Made by a program: the position numbers and the translations under genes. Shown one piece after another: positions 18,204 to 27,500 of a stretch of 64,000 nt of DNA (the stretch's first letter is position 1; every line of letters starts with the position of its first letter). The DNA lies in assembly GCA_029202545.1 (NCBI GenBank), contig CP119311.1, forward strand, positions 1,984,001 through 2,048,000. Direction: 5' to 3'. The DNA is from Candidatus Pseudobacter hemicellulosilyticus. GTDB taxonomy: Bacteria > Bacteroidota > Bacteroidia > Chitinophagales > Chitinophagaceae. The notes under the pieces are model-generated. The model was not told where the DNA came from. It saw only the letters and a program-made list of their open reading frames with translations, and searched no databases.

Positions 18204-18245
18204 TCGCTGCTTTGTTTTTGTTAAAATGCTGCCAAAAGGAGCGGA

Positions 18246-18253
18246 CAAAAGTA
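18246..18253 (-). promoter_or_regulatory. -7 box before the HD gene
   Basis: The minus strand reads TACTTTTG, an exact TAnnTTTG match 43 bp before the HD gene start, in the porX divergent region. No good -33 box. Confidence 0.4.
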
Positions 18254-18311
18254 CTGATTAACTGATTTCCCTGATAATATGGTATTTTGCTAACCTTCAA
18301 ACCTATTTTAC

Positions 18312-19868
18312 ATGGCATTGGGAAAAATACTCTGGGTAGACGATGAAATGGAAAGCCTGCAGTCGCAGATCCTTTTCTTACAACAGAAAGGCTATGAAGT
18401 GAGCGCACTGACCAATGGTTTTGACGCCATTGATTTTGTGCGGGACAACATCGTTGATGTGGTCCTGCTGGACGAGACCATGCCCGGTATCACCGGCCTG
18501 GAGACCCTGGCCAAGATCAAGGAAGTGAACCAGCAGGTGCCCGTGGTCATGATCACCAAGAATGAAACGGAGAACCTGATGGATGAGGCCATCGGCAGCC
18601 AGATCACCGATTACCTGATCAAACCGGTCAACCCCAACCAGGTATTGCTGAGCCTGAAAAAGATCATCGACAATAAGCGGCTGGTAGCCGAAAAGACCAC
18701 CACCGCCTACCAGCAGCAGTTCCGGAACCTGTTCATGGCCCTCAACAGCAATCCCGATTACAATGAATGGATGGAACTGTACAAGAAACTGGTGTACTGG
18801 GAACTGGAAATGGAGAAGAGCGACAGCCCTGAGATGCAGGAGGTCCTGCAATCCCAGAAAAGCGAGGCCAACACCGAGTTCTTCAAATTCGTTTCTAAGA
18901 ACTATGCCAAATGGGTGAACCCGCGCAGCGAGGAAGGCCCTGTTATGTCCCATTCGCTGTTCAAGTTCAAAGTGCTGCCCCATGTGGAGAAAGGGGTGCC
19001 CACTTTTTTTTTGCTGATAGATAATCTCCGCTTTGACCAGTGGAAGGCCATCCAGCCCATCTTTGCCGAAAGCTTCCGCATCCTGGAGGAGGACAGCTTT
19101 TACAGCATCCTGCCTACTGCCACACAATACGCACGCAATGCCATTTTCAGCGGACTGCTGCCCGTGGATATTGAAAAGCAGTTCCCCCAGCAATGGAAGA
19201 ACGATGATGAGGAAGGAGGGAAGAACCTGTTTGAAGAAGAGTTCCTGCGCGGCATGCTGAAAAGACAGCGCCGGGACGATATCAAATTCTCCTATACCAA
19301 AGTGCTGAACAACCAGGCTGGACAGGACCTGGCCAACAATATGCATAACCTGCTGGGGAACGACCTGAACGTGATCGTGTACAATTTTGTGGATATGCTG
19401 AGCCATGCCCGTACCGAGATGGAAGTGCTGAAAGAGCTGGCGGGTGATGAAACCAGCTATCGCTCTGTGACCCGCAGCTGGTTTGAGCATTCTCCATTAC
19501 ACCAGGCGCTGAAGAAGATAGCCGACAAGAAAGTGAACCTGGTCCTGGCTACCGATCATGGCAGCGTACGGGTGAAAAGCCCTTCCAAAGTGATCGGCGA
19601 TAAACAGACTACCACCAACCTTAGGTATAAACACGGGCGTAACCTGAATTATGAGCCCAAAGATGTGCTGGCCTTCCGGGATCCCAAAGAGGCCGGACTG
19701 CCTGTACCCACGGTCAATTCCTCCTTTATTTTTGCCCGGGAAGACCAGTTCCTCTGTTATCCCAACAATTACAATTACTACGTGAACTATTACCGGAACA
19801 CCTTCCAGCATGGCGGGGTGAGCCTGGAAGAGATGATTGTGCCCGTGATCAAGATGACGAGCAAATAA
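18312..19868 (+). CDS. porX: PorX-type response regulator with PglZ phosphatase domain
   Basis: A 518-aa protein with an N-terminal receiver domain (1-120; phospho-acceptor Asp54 in LLDETMPG, Lys in LIKPVNPN) and a C-terminal PglZ-type domain of the alkaline phosphatase superfamily (about 215-510; FFLLIDNLRFDQW, LPTATQYARNAIFSGL, VYNFVDMLSHAR, LATDHGSVRV). This layout is PorX, which in Bacteroidota controls type IX secretion with the kinase PorY and an ECF sigma factor, and whose PglZ domain is a nucleotide phosphodiesterase. No porY or T9SS structural gene is in this window. The start (MALGKILWVDDE) leaves no room for a longer N-terminus. Confidence 0.95.
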   Translation: MALGKILWVDDEMESLQSQILFLQQKGYEVSALTNGFDAIDFVRDNIVDVVLLDETMPGITGLETLAKIKEVNQQVPVVMITKNETENLMDEAIGSQITDYLIKPVNPNQVLLSLKKIIDNKRLVAEKTTTAYQQQFRNLFMALNSNPDYNEWMELYKKLVYWELEMEKSDSPEMQEVLQSQKSEANTEFFKFVSKNYAKWVNPRSEEGPVMSHSLFKFKVLPHVEKGVPTFFLLIDNLRFDQWKAIQPIFAESFRILEEDSFYSILPTATQYARNAIFSGLLPVDIEKQFPQQWKNDDEEGGKNLFEEEFLRGMLKRQRRDDIKFSYTKVLNNQAGQDLANNMHNLLGNDLNVIVYNFVDMLSHARTEMEVLKELAGDETSYRSVTRSWFEHSPLHQALKKIADKKVNLVLATDHGSVRVKSPSKVIGDKQTTTNLRYKHGRNLNYEPKDVLAFRDPKEAGLPVPTVNSSFIFAREDQFLCYPNNYNYYVNYYRNTFQHGGVSLEEMIVPVIKMTSK

Positions 19869-19932
19869 ATTTTCTCTCCACAGGCTGGGGATAACTAAAT
19901 GGGCTGTAAGCGGCATCACCCAACGATTTGGT

Positions 19933-19940
19933 TAAATTTG
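19933..19940 (+). promoter_or_regulatory. -7 box before the 91-aa gene
   Basis: TAAATTTG matches TAnnTTTG exactly and ends 24 bp before the ATG at 19965. It would drive the 91-aa gene and the coupled MBL hydrolase. No convincing -33 box. Confidence 0.45.
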
Positions 19941-19964
19941 TAGGGCAATTGCTGTAGTACAACT

Positions 19965-20240
19965 ATGAAATACACGCAGACTACTTTAGATAAGATTGAA
20001 AGGATCCTGGACGAGATGGAATACGTGATCCGCTATGAGCGGGGCACTTTCCAGAGTGGCTATTGCATCCTTGAGCAAAGAAGGGTTGTGGTATTGAATA
20101 AGTTCCTGCAAATGGAAGGGCGTATCAATACCCTTATCGATATTATTCCCCAGCTGAAAATCAATGCAGATCTCCTGTCGCCTGAGGCCCGCAGGACCTA
20201 TGAAGAGGTACTGGCCAAGCATGCGGAGGAAGAGTCATGA
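19965..20240 (+). CDS. Small conserved-looking protein of unknown function (91 aa)
   Basis: I do not recognise a named domain. The sequence is mostly charged and predicted helical (TLDKIERILDEMEYVIRYE, then VVLNKFLQMEGRINTLIDIIPQLK), with no signal peptide or membrane segment. A single Cys lies in SGYCILEQRR. It shares four bases (ATGA) with the start of the MBL hydrolase gene and has a good -7 box, so it is a real expressed gene whose job is probably linked to that enzyme. Confidence 0.75.
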   Translation: MKYTQTTLDKIERILDEMEYVIRYERGTFQSGYCILEQRRVVVLNKFLQMEGRINTLIDIIPQLKINADLLSPEARRTYEEVLAKHAEEES

Positions 20241-21013
20241 GCTACCCGGCCTTAACGATCACATTCCTGGGAACCGGCACCAGTGGCGGGGTTCCGATGA
20301 TTGCCTGTGATTGCAGGGTCTGCACCTCTCCCGATAAAAAAGACAAACGTTTACGGTCCAGTATACTGGTACAATCGGAAAAGACCACGCTGGTAGTGGA
20401 TTCCGGACCTGATTTCCGTTACCAGATGCTCCGCGCCCAAGTGAAAAAACTGGATGGCATTGTATTCACCCATTCCCATAAGGACCATGTAGCGGGGCTG
20501 GATGATGTGCGGGCCTTCAACTATTTCTCGCAAAAGGCCATGCATGTATATGCCAGTGAAGAGACCCAGGAGGTTATTGTCCGGGAGTTCCCCTATGCTT
20601 TTTACGAGACCAAATACCCGGGTGTCCCCGAGATCACCCTTCATACTATCAGCGCCCAGCCCTTTATGGTTGGGGATATTCCCATTCAGCCCATCCTGGT
20701 CTGGCACCTGAAGATGCCGGTACTGGGTTTCCGCTTCGGGAAATTCACTTATATCACCGATGCCAACCGCATAGATCCGGAAGAAAAGGCTAAGATTGCC
20801 GGTTCCGGGGTGCTGGTGCTGAACACCCTGCGCAAAGAGCAGCATATCTCCCATTACAGCCTCTCTGAAGGCGTGGCGCTGGCGCAGGAGCTGGCGCCTG
20901 AACAAACCTGGTTCACTCACCTGGGCCACCAGATGGGCCGTCATGAAGAAGTGGATGCCGAACTGCCGCCTGGCATTAATATCGCTTACGATGGGCTGGT
21001 AGTGAAGGTTTGA
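20237..21013 (+). CDS. MBL-fold metallohydrolase, PhnP-like
   Basis: A 258-aa cytoplasmic metallo-beta-lactamase-fold hydrolase. The N-terminus FLGTGTSGGVPMIACDCRVC has the Gly-rich strand and the Cys cluster seen in PhnP-type phosphodiesterases. The metal motif is THSHKDHVAGLDD, the next ligands are in YITDANRI, and HLGHQMGRHEE supplies the C-terminal His. PhnP relatives cleave cyclic phosphodiesters of ribose; the true substrate here is open. The start overlaps the upstream stop by four bases, and a strong terminator follows four bases after the stop. Confidence 0.88.
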   Translation: MSYPALTITFLGTGTSGGVPMIACDCRVCTSPDKKDKRLRSSILVQSEKTTLVVDSGPDFRYQMLRAQVKKLDGIVFTHSHKDHVAGLDDVRAFNYFSQKAMHVYASEETQEVIVREFPYAFYETKYPGVPEITLHTISAQPFMVGDIPIQPILVWHLKMPVLGFRFGKFTYITDANRIDPEEKAKIAGSGVLVLNTLRKEQHISHYSLSEGVALAQELAPEQTWFTHLGHQMGRHEEVDAELPPGINIAYDGLVVKV

Positions 21014-21016
21014 TAG

Positions 21017-21036
21017 AAGCCGCTTCGCGGCTTTTT
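21017..21036 (+). terminator. Rho-independent terminator after the MBL gene
   Basis: Perfect 7-bp stem AAGCCGC / GCGGCTT with a TTC loop, running into five T, directly after the TGA stop. Confidence 0.8.
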
Positions 21037-21121
21037 GGTTCGTCCCCAAATTTCTTATCGGTACCGGTACGGTATAACCGCTTTTTATTTTTTTATCCTG
21101 CTTATTTTTATTGTTTACTGC

Positions 21122-22033
21122 ATGCAGCTAAACAATACCTGGAAAGATCTTTTCCGGTTCAGCAAAAAAGAGCGGACTGGCGTGCTGGTTTTGCTGGTCC
21201 TGATCATACTGGCCAGCAGCTGGCCGGTATTCTTTACGCCTGCATTTCAGGCGCCGGATCCTGCTACTGCTACCTATTTGCAGGAGCAGTTGGACCAGGT
21301 GCTGGCGGGATCGGACTCGCTGCAGGCGCAGGGTAAGGAAAAAAAGGTTTGGGAAGATGGGCAACAGGCTGGAGTAAACCGGGGCAATCAAAAGTGGCGG
21401 GAAGGAAGGGAGAGCAGGCCGCAAGAAAGAGGGAGCCAATGGCGCGCAGGTTCGGAAAAAGAAGCGCCTGAGGCTGGTACTGCAAGCTATGGCCCGGGTA
21501 GCCGCGCACCTTACCAGGGTAGCTGGAAACGGACAGGGTACAGCTCAGGACAGCAAACGCGGGCTACACCTGCGCAACAGCGTACTCCTTCCCGCATCTA
21601 TATTCCACGCAAATGGACAAACGCAAAAATGCCCGGCCCAGTTGAGATCAACTCGGCCGATACCAATGCGTTTATTTCGCTTCCGGGCATCGGCTCAAAG
21701 CTGGCCAACCGGATTGTGCTTTTCCGTGAAAAGCTGGGTGGATTTGTGAGTGTTCAACAACTGGCTGATGTATACGGCCTGCCGGATCCTACCTATCAAC
21801 AGCTTCGTGTCTTTCTTTCCTGCGACAGTACCGCTGTAAAAAAGCTGGACATCAACCGGCTGGATGCCGCCACGCTGGCGCAGCATCCCTATATCCGCTG
21901 GCCCATAGCCAAGGCTATTGTGCGTTACCGGGAACAGCATGGGCCTTATAAAAGCACGGACCAGCTCCGGCTGCTGGCCGGCTTACCGGCCGATTGGTAT
22001 CCCAGAGCCCTGCCTTACCTCAAAGCCGAATGA
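21122..22033 (+). CDS. Membrane-anchored helix-hairpin-helix (ComEA-like) protein
   Basis: A 303-aa protein starting at MQLNNTWKDLF; the frame is open 29 codons further upstream, through the terminator of the previous gene, so I chose the internal ATG. One membrane helix lies at about residues 18-38 (VLVLLVLIILASSWPVFF). A 100-residue Gln/Gly/Arg/Ser-rich, probably disordered linker follows. The C-terminus has two helix-hairpin-helix units, EINSADTNAFISLPGIGSKL and DINRLDAATLAQHPYIRW, the fold ComEA uses to bind DNA during uptake. Many Bacteroidota carry such proteins; whether this one binds incoming DNA is inferred. It lies alone, between the MBL gene and the epimerase. Confidence 0.83.
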   Translation: MQLNNTWKDLFRFSKKERTGVLVLLVLIILASSWPVFFTPAFQAPDPATATYLQEQLDQVLAGSDSLQAQGKEKKVWEDGQQAGVNRGNQKWREGRESRPQERGSQWRAGSEKEAPEAGTASYGPGSRAPYQGSWKRTGYSSGQQTRATPAQQRTPSRIYIPRKWTNAKMPGPVEINSADTNAFISLPGIGSKLANRIVLFREKLGGFVSVQQLADVYGLPDPTYQQLRVFLSCDSTAVKKLDINRLDAATLAQHPYIRWPIAKAIVRYREQHGPYKSTDQLRLLAGLPADWYPRALPYLKAE

Positions 22034-22066
22034 GGCCCGGCATTTTTTGAGCATAAAACGATAAAA

Positions 22067-22076
22067 TAGCATTATA
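22067..22076 (+). promoter_or_regulatory. TAGCATTATA motif upstream of the epimerase gene
   Basis: One mismatch from the TAGCATCATA repeated twice before the GH26 operon (28878-28908). It lies 41 bp before the epimerase ATG and just upstream of a weak -7 box (TACATTTA, 22096-22103). The likely binder would be the HTCS at 24588-28832. This is an inference from motif sharing. Confidence 0.4.
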
Positions 22077-22116
22077 TCCGTTGAGCCTGCCATCCTACAT
22101 TTATCTTTTTATAGGA

Positions 22117-23343
22117 ATGGATCATATGAACAGCGCACACATAGCACAACTTCGCCATTATCAGCAGGAAATGCAGCAGGAACTGGCTGCCATACTGGAT
22201 TACTGGGCCAGCAATATGGTAGACAGGCAGCAGGGGGGCTTTTACGGCCGGATAGACCAGGACAATACAGTATATCCTGATGCACCCAAAGGCGCGGTAC
22301 TGAATGGCCGCATTCTCTGGACCTATGCTGCTGCTTTTAACCTGACGGGACAACTGGAGCACCTGGCCCTGGCCGGCAGGGCTTTTGACTATATCCGCGA
22401 TCATTTTATAGATCCTGCGCAGGGTGGCGTATACTGGAGCGTGAACGCTAAAGGACAGCCACTGGATACTAAAAAGCAATTTTATGCGCTGGCCTTTATA
22501 CTCTATGGACTGGCAGAATATTACCGTGCGGCTCAGAATGAAGCCGCTAAGACCATGGCCATTGAATTGTTTCATACCATAGAAAAATACAGCCGCGATC
22601 CACAATCCGGCGGCTACCTGGAAGCCCTGGCCCGCGACTGGCAGGCCTTGCCCGATCTGCGGCTCAGCGCCAAAGACGCCAACGAGAAAAAAACAATGAA
22701 CACGCACCTTCATGTGCTGGAAGCCTATACCAACCTGTACCGTATCTGGCCCGCCGCCGAACTGAAGGAGGCCATCATTTCCCTGCTGCGCATCTTCCTG
22801 GACCGGATCATTGATCCTGCCAGCTTTCACCTCAGGCTGTTCTTTGATGAACAGTGGGTACTTCGCTCCAATATCATTTCCTATGGTCACGATATAGAAG
22901 CAGCCTGGCTGCTGCAGGAAGCGGCTGAAGTCCTGACTGATGAACAGTTATTGCAGGAAGTGAAACAGGCCGGCCTGCAGCTGGCGGCTGCCGCAGCCCG
23001 TGGGCTGGACAAGGATGGCGGACTCTGGTATGAATACAACGGTGATACCCATCACCTGGTGCGTGAAAAGCACTGGTGGCCGCAGGCAGAAGCCATGGTG
23101 GGCTTTTTCAATGCCTGGCAGGTAAGTGGCCAGGTACAATACCTGAACCATTCCCTGAACAGCTGGGGCTTCACCCGCCAGTACCTGCTGGACCGCCGGC
23201 ATGGTGAATGGTATTGGGGGATCAGGGAAGATCATACGCTGATGCCGGGAGAAGACAAGGCCGGTTTCTGGAAATGCCCTTACCACAATGGACGCGCCTG
23301 CATGGAGCTGATCCGCCGCATCCATACACTATTGCCACAATAA
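22117..23343 (+). CDS. Mannobiose/cellobiose 2-epimerase (AGE family)
   Basis: A 408-aa (alpha/alpha)6-barrel epimerase without signal peptide, so cytoplasmic. It converts the reducing glucose or mannose of beta-1,4-disaccharides at C2. The family residues are visible: NTHLHVLEAYTNLY with His197 and His199, SYGHDIEAAWLL with His258, KHWWPQAEAM with His319, and PYHNGRACMEL with His390; the His258 and His390 positions match the catalytic pair of characterised cellobiose epimerases. With GH26 and GH130 in the same locus, the most likely substrate is mannobiose, giving mannosyl-glucose. The ATG at 22117 is preceded by AGGA; 22126 is a possible alternative. It converges with the AraC gene. Confidence 0.92.
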   Translation: MDHMNSAHIAQLRHYQQEMQQELAAILDYWASNMVDRQQGGFYGRIDQDNTVYPDAPKGAVLNGRILWTYAAAFNLTGQLEHLALAGRAFDYIRDHFIDPAQGGVYWSVNAKGQPLDTKKQFYALAFILYGLAEYYRAAQNEAAKTMAIELFHTIEKYSRDPQSGGYLEALARDWQALPDLRLSAKDANEKKTMNTHLHVLEAYTNLYRIWPAAELKEAIISLLRIFLDRIIDPASFHLRLFFDEQWVLRSNIISYGHDIEAAWLLQEAAEVLTDEQLLQEVKQAGLQLAAAAARGLDKDGGLWYEYNGDTHHLVREKHWWPQAEAMVGFFNAWQVSGQVQYLNHSLNSWGFTRQYLLDRRHGEWYWGIREDHTLMPGEDKAGFWKCPYHNGRACMELIRRIHTLLPQ

Positions 23344-23408
23344 AGGACCATAGGGCCAAAGTAGCGTCACGTAAGATGAGCTGCCACATAGCGGGGAAAA
23401 ATTAGTAC

Positions 23409-23423
23409 CGCAAAGGTTTTGCG
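23409..23423 (-). terminator. Stem-loop after the AraC gene
   Basis: CGCAAA / TTTGCG with a 3-nt loop in the 86-bp convergent gap. On the minus strand it is followed by GTACTAATTTTTCC, a modest T-run. A weak terminator, perhaps used in both directions. Confidence 0.4.
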
Positions 23424-23429
23424 TCTTTG

Positions 23430-24302
23430 TCACACAAACATCCTGTGCCCGTTATAATTTTTCTTGAAATCCTTGGGTGTTAAGCCTTTCCTGGACTTGA
23501 ATATCTTGTTGAAATAAGCCATATTATTATAGCCGCATTTCAAGGCTATCTCCGCCACAGAATGTGTGGTGTCTATCAGCATGCGGCACACATGTCCCAG
23601 CCGGATCTCATTCAGGCTTTCCGTATACGTGTAGCCCGTATGGTTCTTGAAGAACCGGCTGAAAGAGGCTTTAGGCATATTGGCTACTTTGGCCACCTCT
23701 TCCAGGGAGATCTCCCGACGATAGTGCTGATTGAGAAAATCAAAGACCCTTTCCAGGCGCCGGCTGCTGGGAGAGGCCGGGCGGTGGCTATGGCTCATGG
23801 TAGAAAGGATCATACTGTTGCGGGCCGTGGAAAGATCATTGAGCAGGGAAAACAGTTCCAGCACTGAATCAAAGCCATTCTTTTTGTTCAGGGACAGGAT
23901 CCGGGGCGTCATGGTCTGGGCCGTCTGCTCCGAGAACAGGATACCCCGGCGCGCATCTTCCAGCATCCTGCGGATATAGGTTAGCTGTGTTTTCCGCAGG
24001 AAACCCTCTGAGAGGATATCCTTATGGAACTGGATGGTCACTTCATGGATGCACTCGCTTTTGCAATGATGGGTGAACCAGCCATGCGGCAGGTTAGGCC
24101 CTACCAGCACCAGCTCGGTAGGACCGATCTCTTCAATATGGTCGCCCACGATCCTTTTGGTGCCGGCTGCATGCAGGATCAGGTTCAGTTCAATTTCCTC
24201 ATGCATATGCAGGGGAAAATTGAACTCGGCCTTGGTACGGGAAAAAATGGTGAAACAATCGTCGGCAATCAGCGGGGTGATCTCCCGGAAAATATCTTTC
24301 AT
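23430..24302 (-). CDS. AraC-family regulator with N-terminal cupin
   Basis: A 290-aa one-component regulator. The N-terminal half (1-150) is a cupin-like sugar-sensing domain (FNFPLHMHEEIELNLIL, VGPNLPHGWF). The C-terminal 100 residues hold two helix-turn-helix units: ISLEEVAKVANMPKASFSRFFK and HSVAEIALKCGYNNMAYFNKIFK. It is divergent from the HTCS gene, with 285 bp between them, and convergent with the epimerase gene. Position suggests control of mannan-locus genes, possibly the epimerase. A second ATG one codon upstream (24305) is equally possible. Confidence 0.9.
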   Translation of the reverse strand: MKDIFREITPLIADDCFTIFSRTKAEFNFPLHMHEEIELNLILHAAGTKRIVGDHIEEIGPTELVLVGPNLPHGWFTHHCKSECIHEVTIQFHKDILSEGFLRKTQLTYIRRMLEDARRGILFSEQTAQTMTPRILSLNKKNGFDSVLELFSLLNDLSTARNSMILSTMSHSHRPASPSSRRLERVFDFLNQHYRREISLEEVAKVANMPKASFSRFFKNHTGYTYTESLNEIRLGHVCRMLIDTTHSVAEIALKCGYNNMAYFNKIFKSRKGLTPKDFKKNYNGHRMFV

Positions 24303-24587
24303 CATATGGCAAATAGATTGGACAGGGAAAATAGCATGCAGCTGCCGTCATTTTTTGCACCAGCGTCCGTAAAATTTGCATCATTGTCTGGTATACTGAA
24401 AATGGGAACAAGGTCATTTCTGCAGGCAATAAGAGGCTGCACCTTTTGTATTATGGTACGGATTTATTGTAATTCCGTCCCGTTCAGGTTTGGAATACTG
24501 CTAATGGGCCATACGCTGGCGGTTACTGTTCTTTACATAACGGATTTCAGTAAATTGGCTATTATTTGTTGCTAACGAGCGCATCTC
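24303..24587. promoter_or_regulatory. Divergent control region AraC / HTCS
   Basis: Non-coding. It contains GCATCAT at 24378-24384 followed by GGTATACT at 24390-24397; both strings also occur in the GH26 control region (GCATCATA twice, GGTATACT at 28924-28931). Before the HTCS start there is a box TATTATTTG (near 24560) that has one base too many for a standard -7 element. No gene is seen here. Confidence 0.35.
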
Positions 24588-27500
24588 ATGTTGAAAAAGT
24601 TTCATTTTGCCTGCCTGCTGACAGTAAGCGTCTGCTGTTGCCTGGGTCAACAGCCCCACTATAAATTCTATAATTATTCCACGGAGAACGGTCTCCCCAC
24701 CAATACCTATGGCCGGGTATTCCAGGATGCGGCCGGCTTTCTCTGGCTGGCCTCCTTTGATGGCCTGTTCCGATGGGATGGCTACAGCATCAAAAAGTAT
24801 GTTCACGAGGAAAACGACAGCGCAAGCCTGGACCATAATATTGTATATACTATATATGAGGACAGGCAGCAAAGATTATGGGTAGGCACCATTGAAGGGC
24901 TGAACCTGTACAACCGGGAAACGGACAATTTCACGCAGGTCAGGCTCATGGGCCCTGGCGTCCGCGTGCCTATTAATGCCATGCTGGAAGACAAACCGGG
25001 CAATCTCTGGCTGGGTACTTCCAAAGGCCTGTGCCGGTACAATGCAGCAACGCAGGAAACCAAATGGTTCAGCAGCAATGCCCGGCAGGATGTGGTGTTC
25101 TGCCTGGCGGCCGACCAGCAGCAGCAGTTATGGCTGGGCACCTACAGCGAAGGGGTGATGCGCTTTGACCCCGCCACCGGCCACTTCAGCAGCTACCGGC
25201 AGACGGCCGCGCCGGGATCACTGCTGTGCAATAATATCAAAAGTATACTTGTGGACCGGCAGAACCGGATCTGGGTGGGTACCGATAAAGGGATCGATAT
25301 ATTGAATAACCAGGGCCGGTTAATGGAAAGGATGGCCGATCTCTTTGCCGGCAATGCCAATACCCGTAAGATCATTTCCTGCCTCTACCAGGACCGGTCC
25401 GGCAATATCTGGATAGGCGTGGCCCGGGACCTGCTCTACTGCCTGCCCTACGGTGCTGCGCTGCCCCGGCCGGTGACGGCCACAACCCGGAATAATAATC
25501 ATGATAAGATCAGCTCGGTCACCGCTATTACAGAAGACAATGCCGGGAATACCTGGTTTGCTTCCATGGAGAACGGGCTCTTCTATACAAATGACCGCAA
25601 GAACGTGTTCCAGAGTTACCTGGCCATGCCGGTGGAAACCAAAGGACTGTCCACCACCGTGGTCACTTCTTTCCTGGAAGCAAAAGATGGCAGCCTCTGG
25701 GTTGGTACCAATGGCGATGGCCTGCTGCACTGGGACCCGCGCAGCAATGCTGCTGCTCCGGAGAAAGTATCCGCCTTTGCGGGAATGGCTATTAATGATA
25801 TCAAACGGGATGCACAGGGACTGCTCTGGCTGGCCACCTGGGGTTCCGGCATACACAGCTTTGATCCGGCCACCGGTAAGCAATCCGCCCTTCAGCCGAA
25901 GGGAAGCCTGCCTGCACTGGCCTCCAGTGATGTGAAAACCATCCTGCCGGACGATAGCCTGCTGTATATTGGTACGCATGGCGAAGGACTGGCCCTGTAT
26001 AATCTCCATACCCACCAGCTGACGGACTACCGGAATAACCACTCGCTCCCCTTTGATTTGCGACAACCTGCCTGGATCAATCATCTTTTTAAAGATTCCC
26101 GGAAAAGACTATGGATCAGTACCTATAGCGGGGTATTCCTCTTTGATGGGAAAGGCTTGCGGCATTTTGAACACACTGCGGACACCAATAGTATTTCCAA
26201 TAATTCAGTGAACATGGTGATCGAGGACGGGAAAGGACAGGTATGGGTAGTCAGTGAACGGGGACTGGACCGGTTCAGGGAACAGCCCGCCGTTTTCCAG
26301 CGCTATGCCTCCCGGTACCGCCTGCCCGAAGCTATGAAATCTGTTGTTACCGACGCCCGCGACAGGTTGTGGATCGGCTCCAATGAAGGTATTGTATGTT
26401 TTGATCCTGCTACGGGTGGGGTATCCCGGTACGATCAGCACGATGGTCTCCACGCCCGTTCTTTTTTCCAGAAATCAGTACTGCAAACTACCGGCGGGCA
26501 ATTGTTCTTCGGCAGTCCCAAGGGCATCGACTTCTTTTACCCGGATAGCCTCAGGCCGCTGAACATACCGTCCAGCTTCTATTTCACCGACCTCACTATC
26601 TACAGCCAGCTGCAACGTCCAGGCTATCCCGGTTCGCCCCTGGCGAAAGTGCTGGCTTTGACAGATACGCTGGTGCTGCATGAAAGCCAGTCGTTCTTCT
26701 CCATCGGCTTTACTGCGGTAAACCTGTATGCCGCCGGTAAAATAAGCTACAGTTACCTGCTGGAAGGGGTACATGACCAGTGGCTTGACCTGAACGGCGA
26801 ACGCAGGATTTCCTTTACCAATCTATCGCCTGGCAGCTACCTGCTGAAACTTCGCTTTACCGATGCGGACGGCCGCTGGCAGGCGGGCATCCGGGAGCTG
26901 CATATCATTATCCTGCCGCCCTGGTATAAAACGGGCTGGTTCCTGGCGCTGGTAGGTATGGCCGTGGCGGCGGCTGTTGTAGGTTTCTTCTACTGGCGTG
27001 TGGCGGCCGTACAGCAAAAGAACCGGCAGCTGGAAGCAGAAGTACAGAAAAGAACGGGAGAGCTGAATGAAATGAATGCCTCCCTGGTTGGACAGAATGA
27101 CGAGATCAAACAGCAAAAGGAAAAGCTGGAAATTTCTAACGAAGAGATGCAGCGGCAGACAGACAAGATCCTGGAGCAGCAGCAGCATATCCTCAGCCAG
27201 AACCAGATCCTGGCCAAGGCAGTGACCGAGCTGGAAAAGACCAATGCCACCAAGGATCATTTTTTTTCCATCCTGGCGCATGACCTGAAGAGCCCGGTAT
27301 CAGCCCTGGCGGATCTGCTCGGCTACCTGAAACATAACCTGCTGAAAATGGACAAGCAGGCCCTGCAGGAATACCTGGACAGTATGCACGCTTCTTCTGC
27401 TGCCGTGTATGACCTGCTGGTGAACCTGCTGAACTGGTCCGGTACCCAATCCGGCAGGATACAGCATGACCCTGAGCCGGTGAATATGGCGGCCCTGCTG

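Noticed and set aside
20237..21013. Reading the MBL hydrolase as a ribonuclease Z or beta-lactamase
   Set aside because: The N-terminal Cys cluster and the single HSHKDH motif fit the PhnP-like branch better; no lactamase signal peptide.
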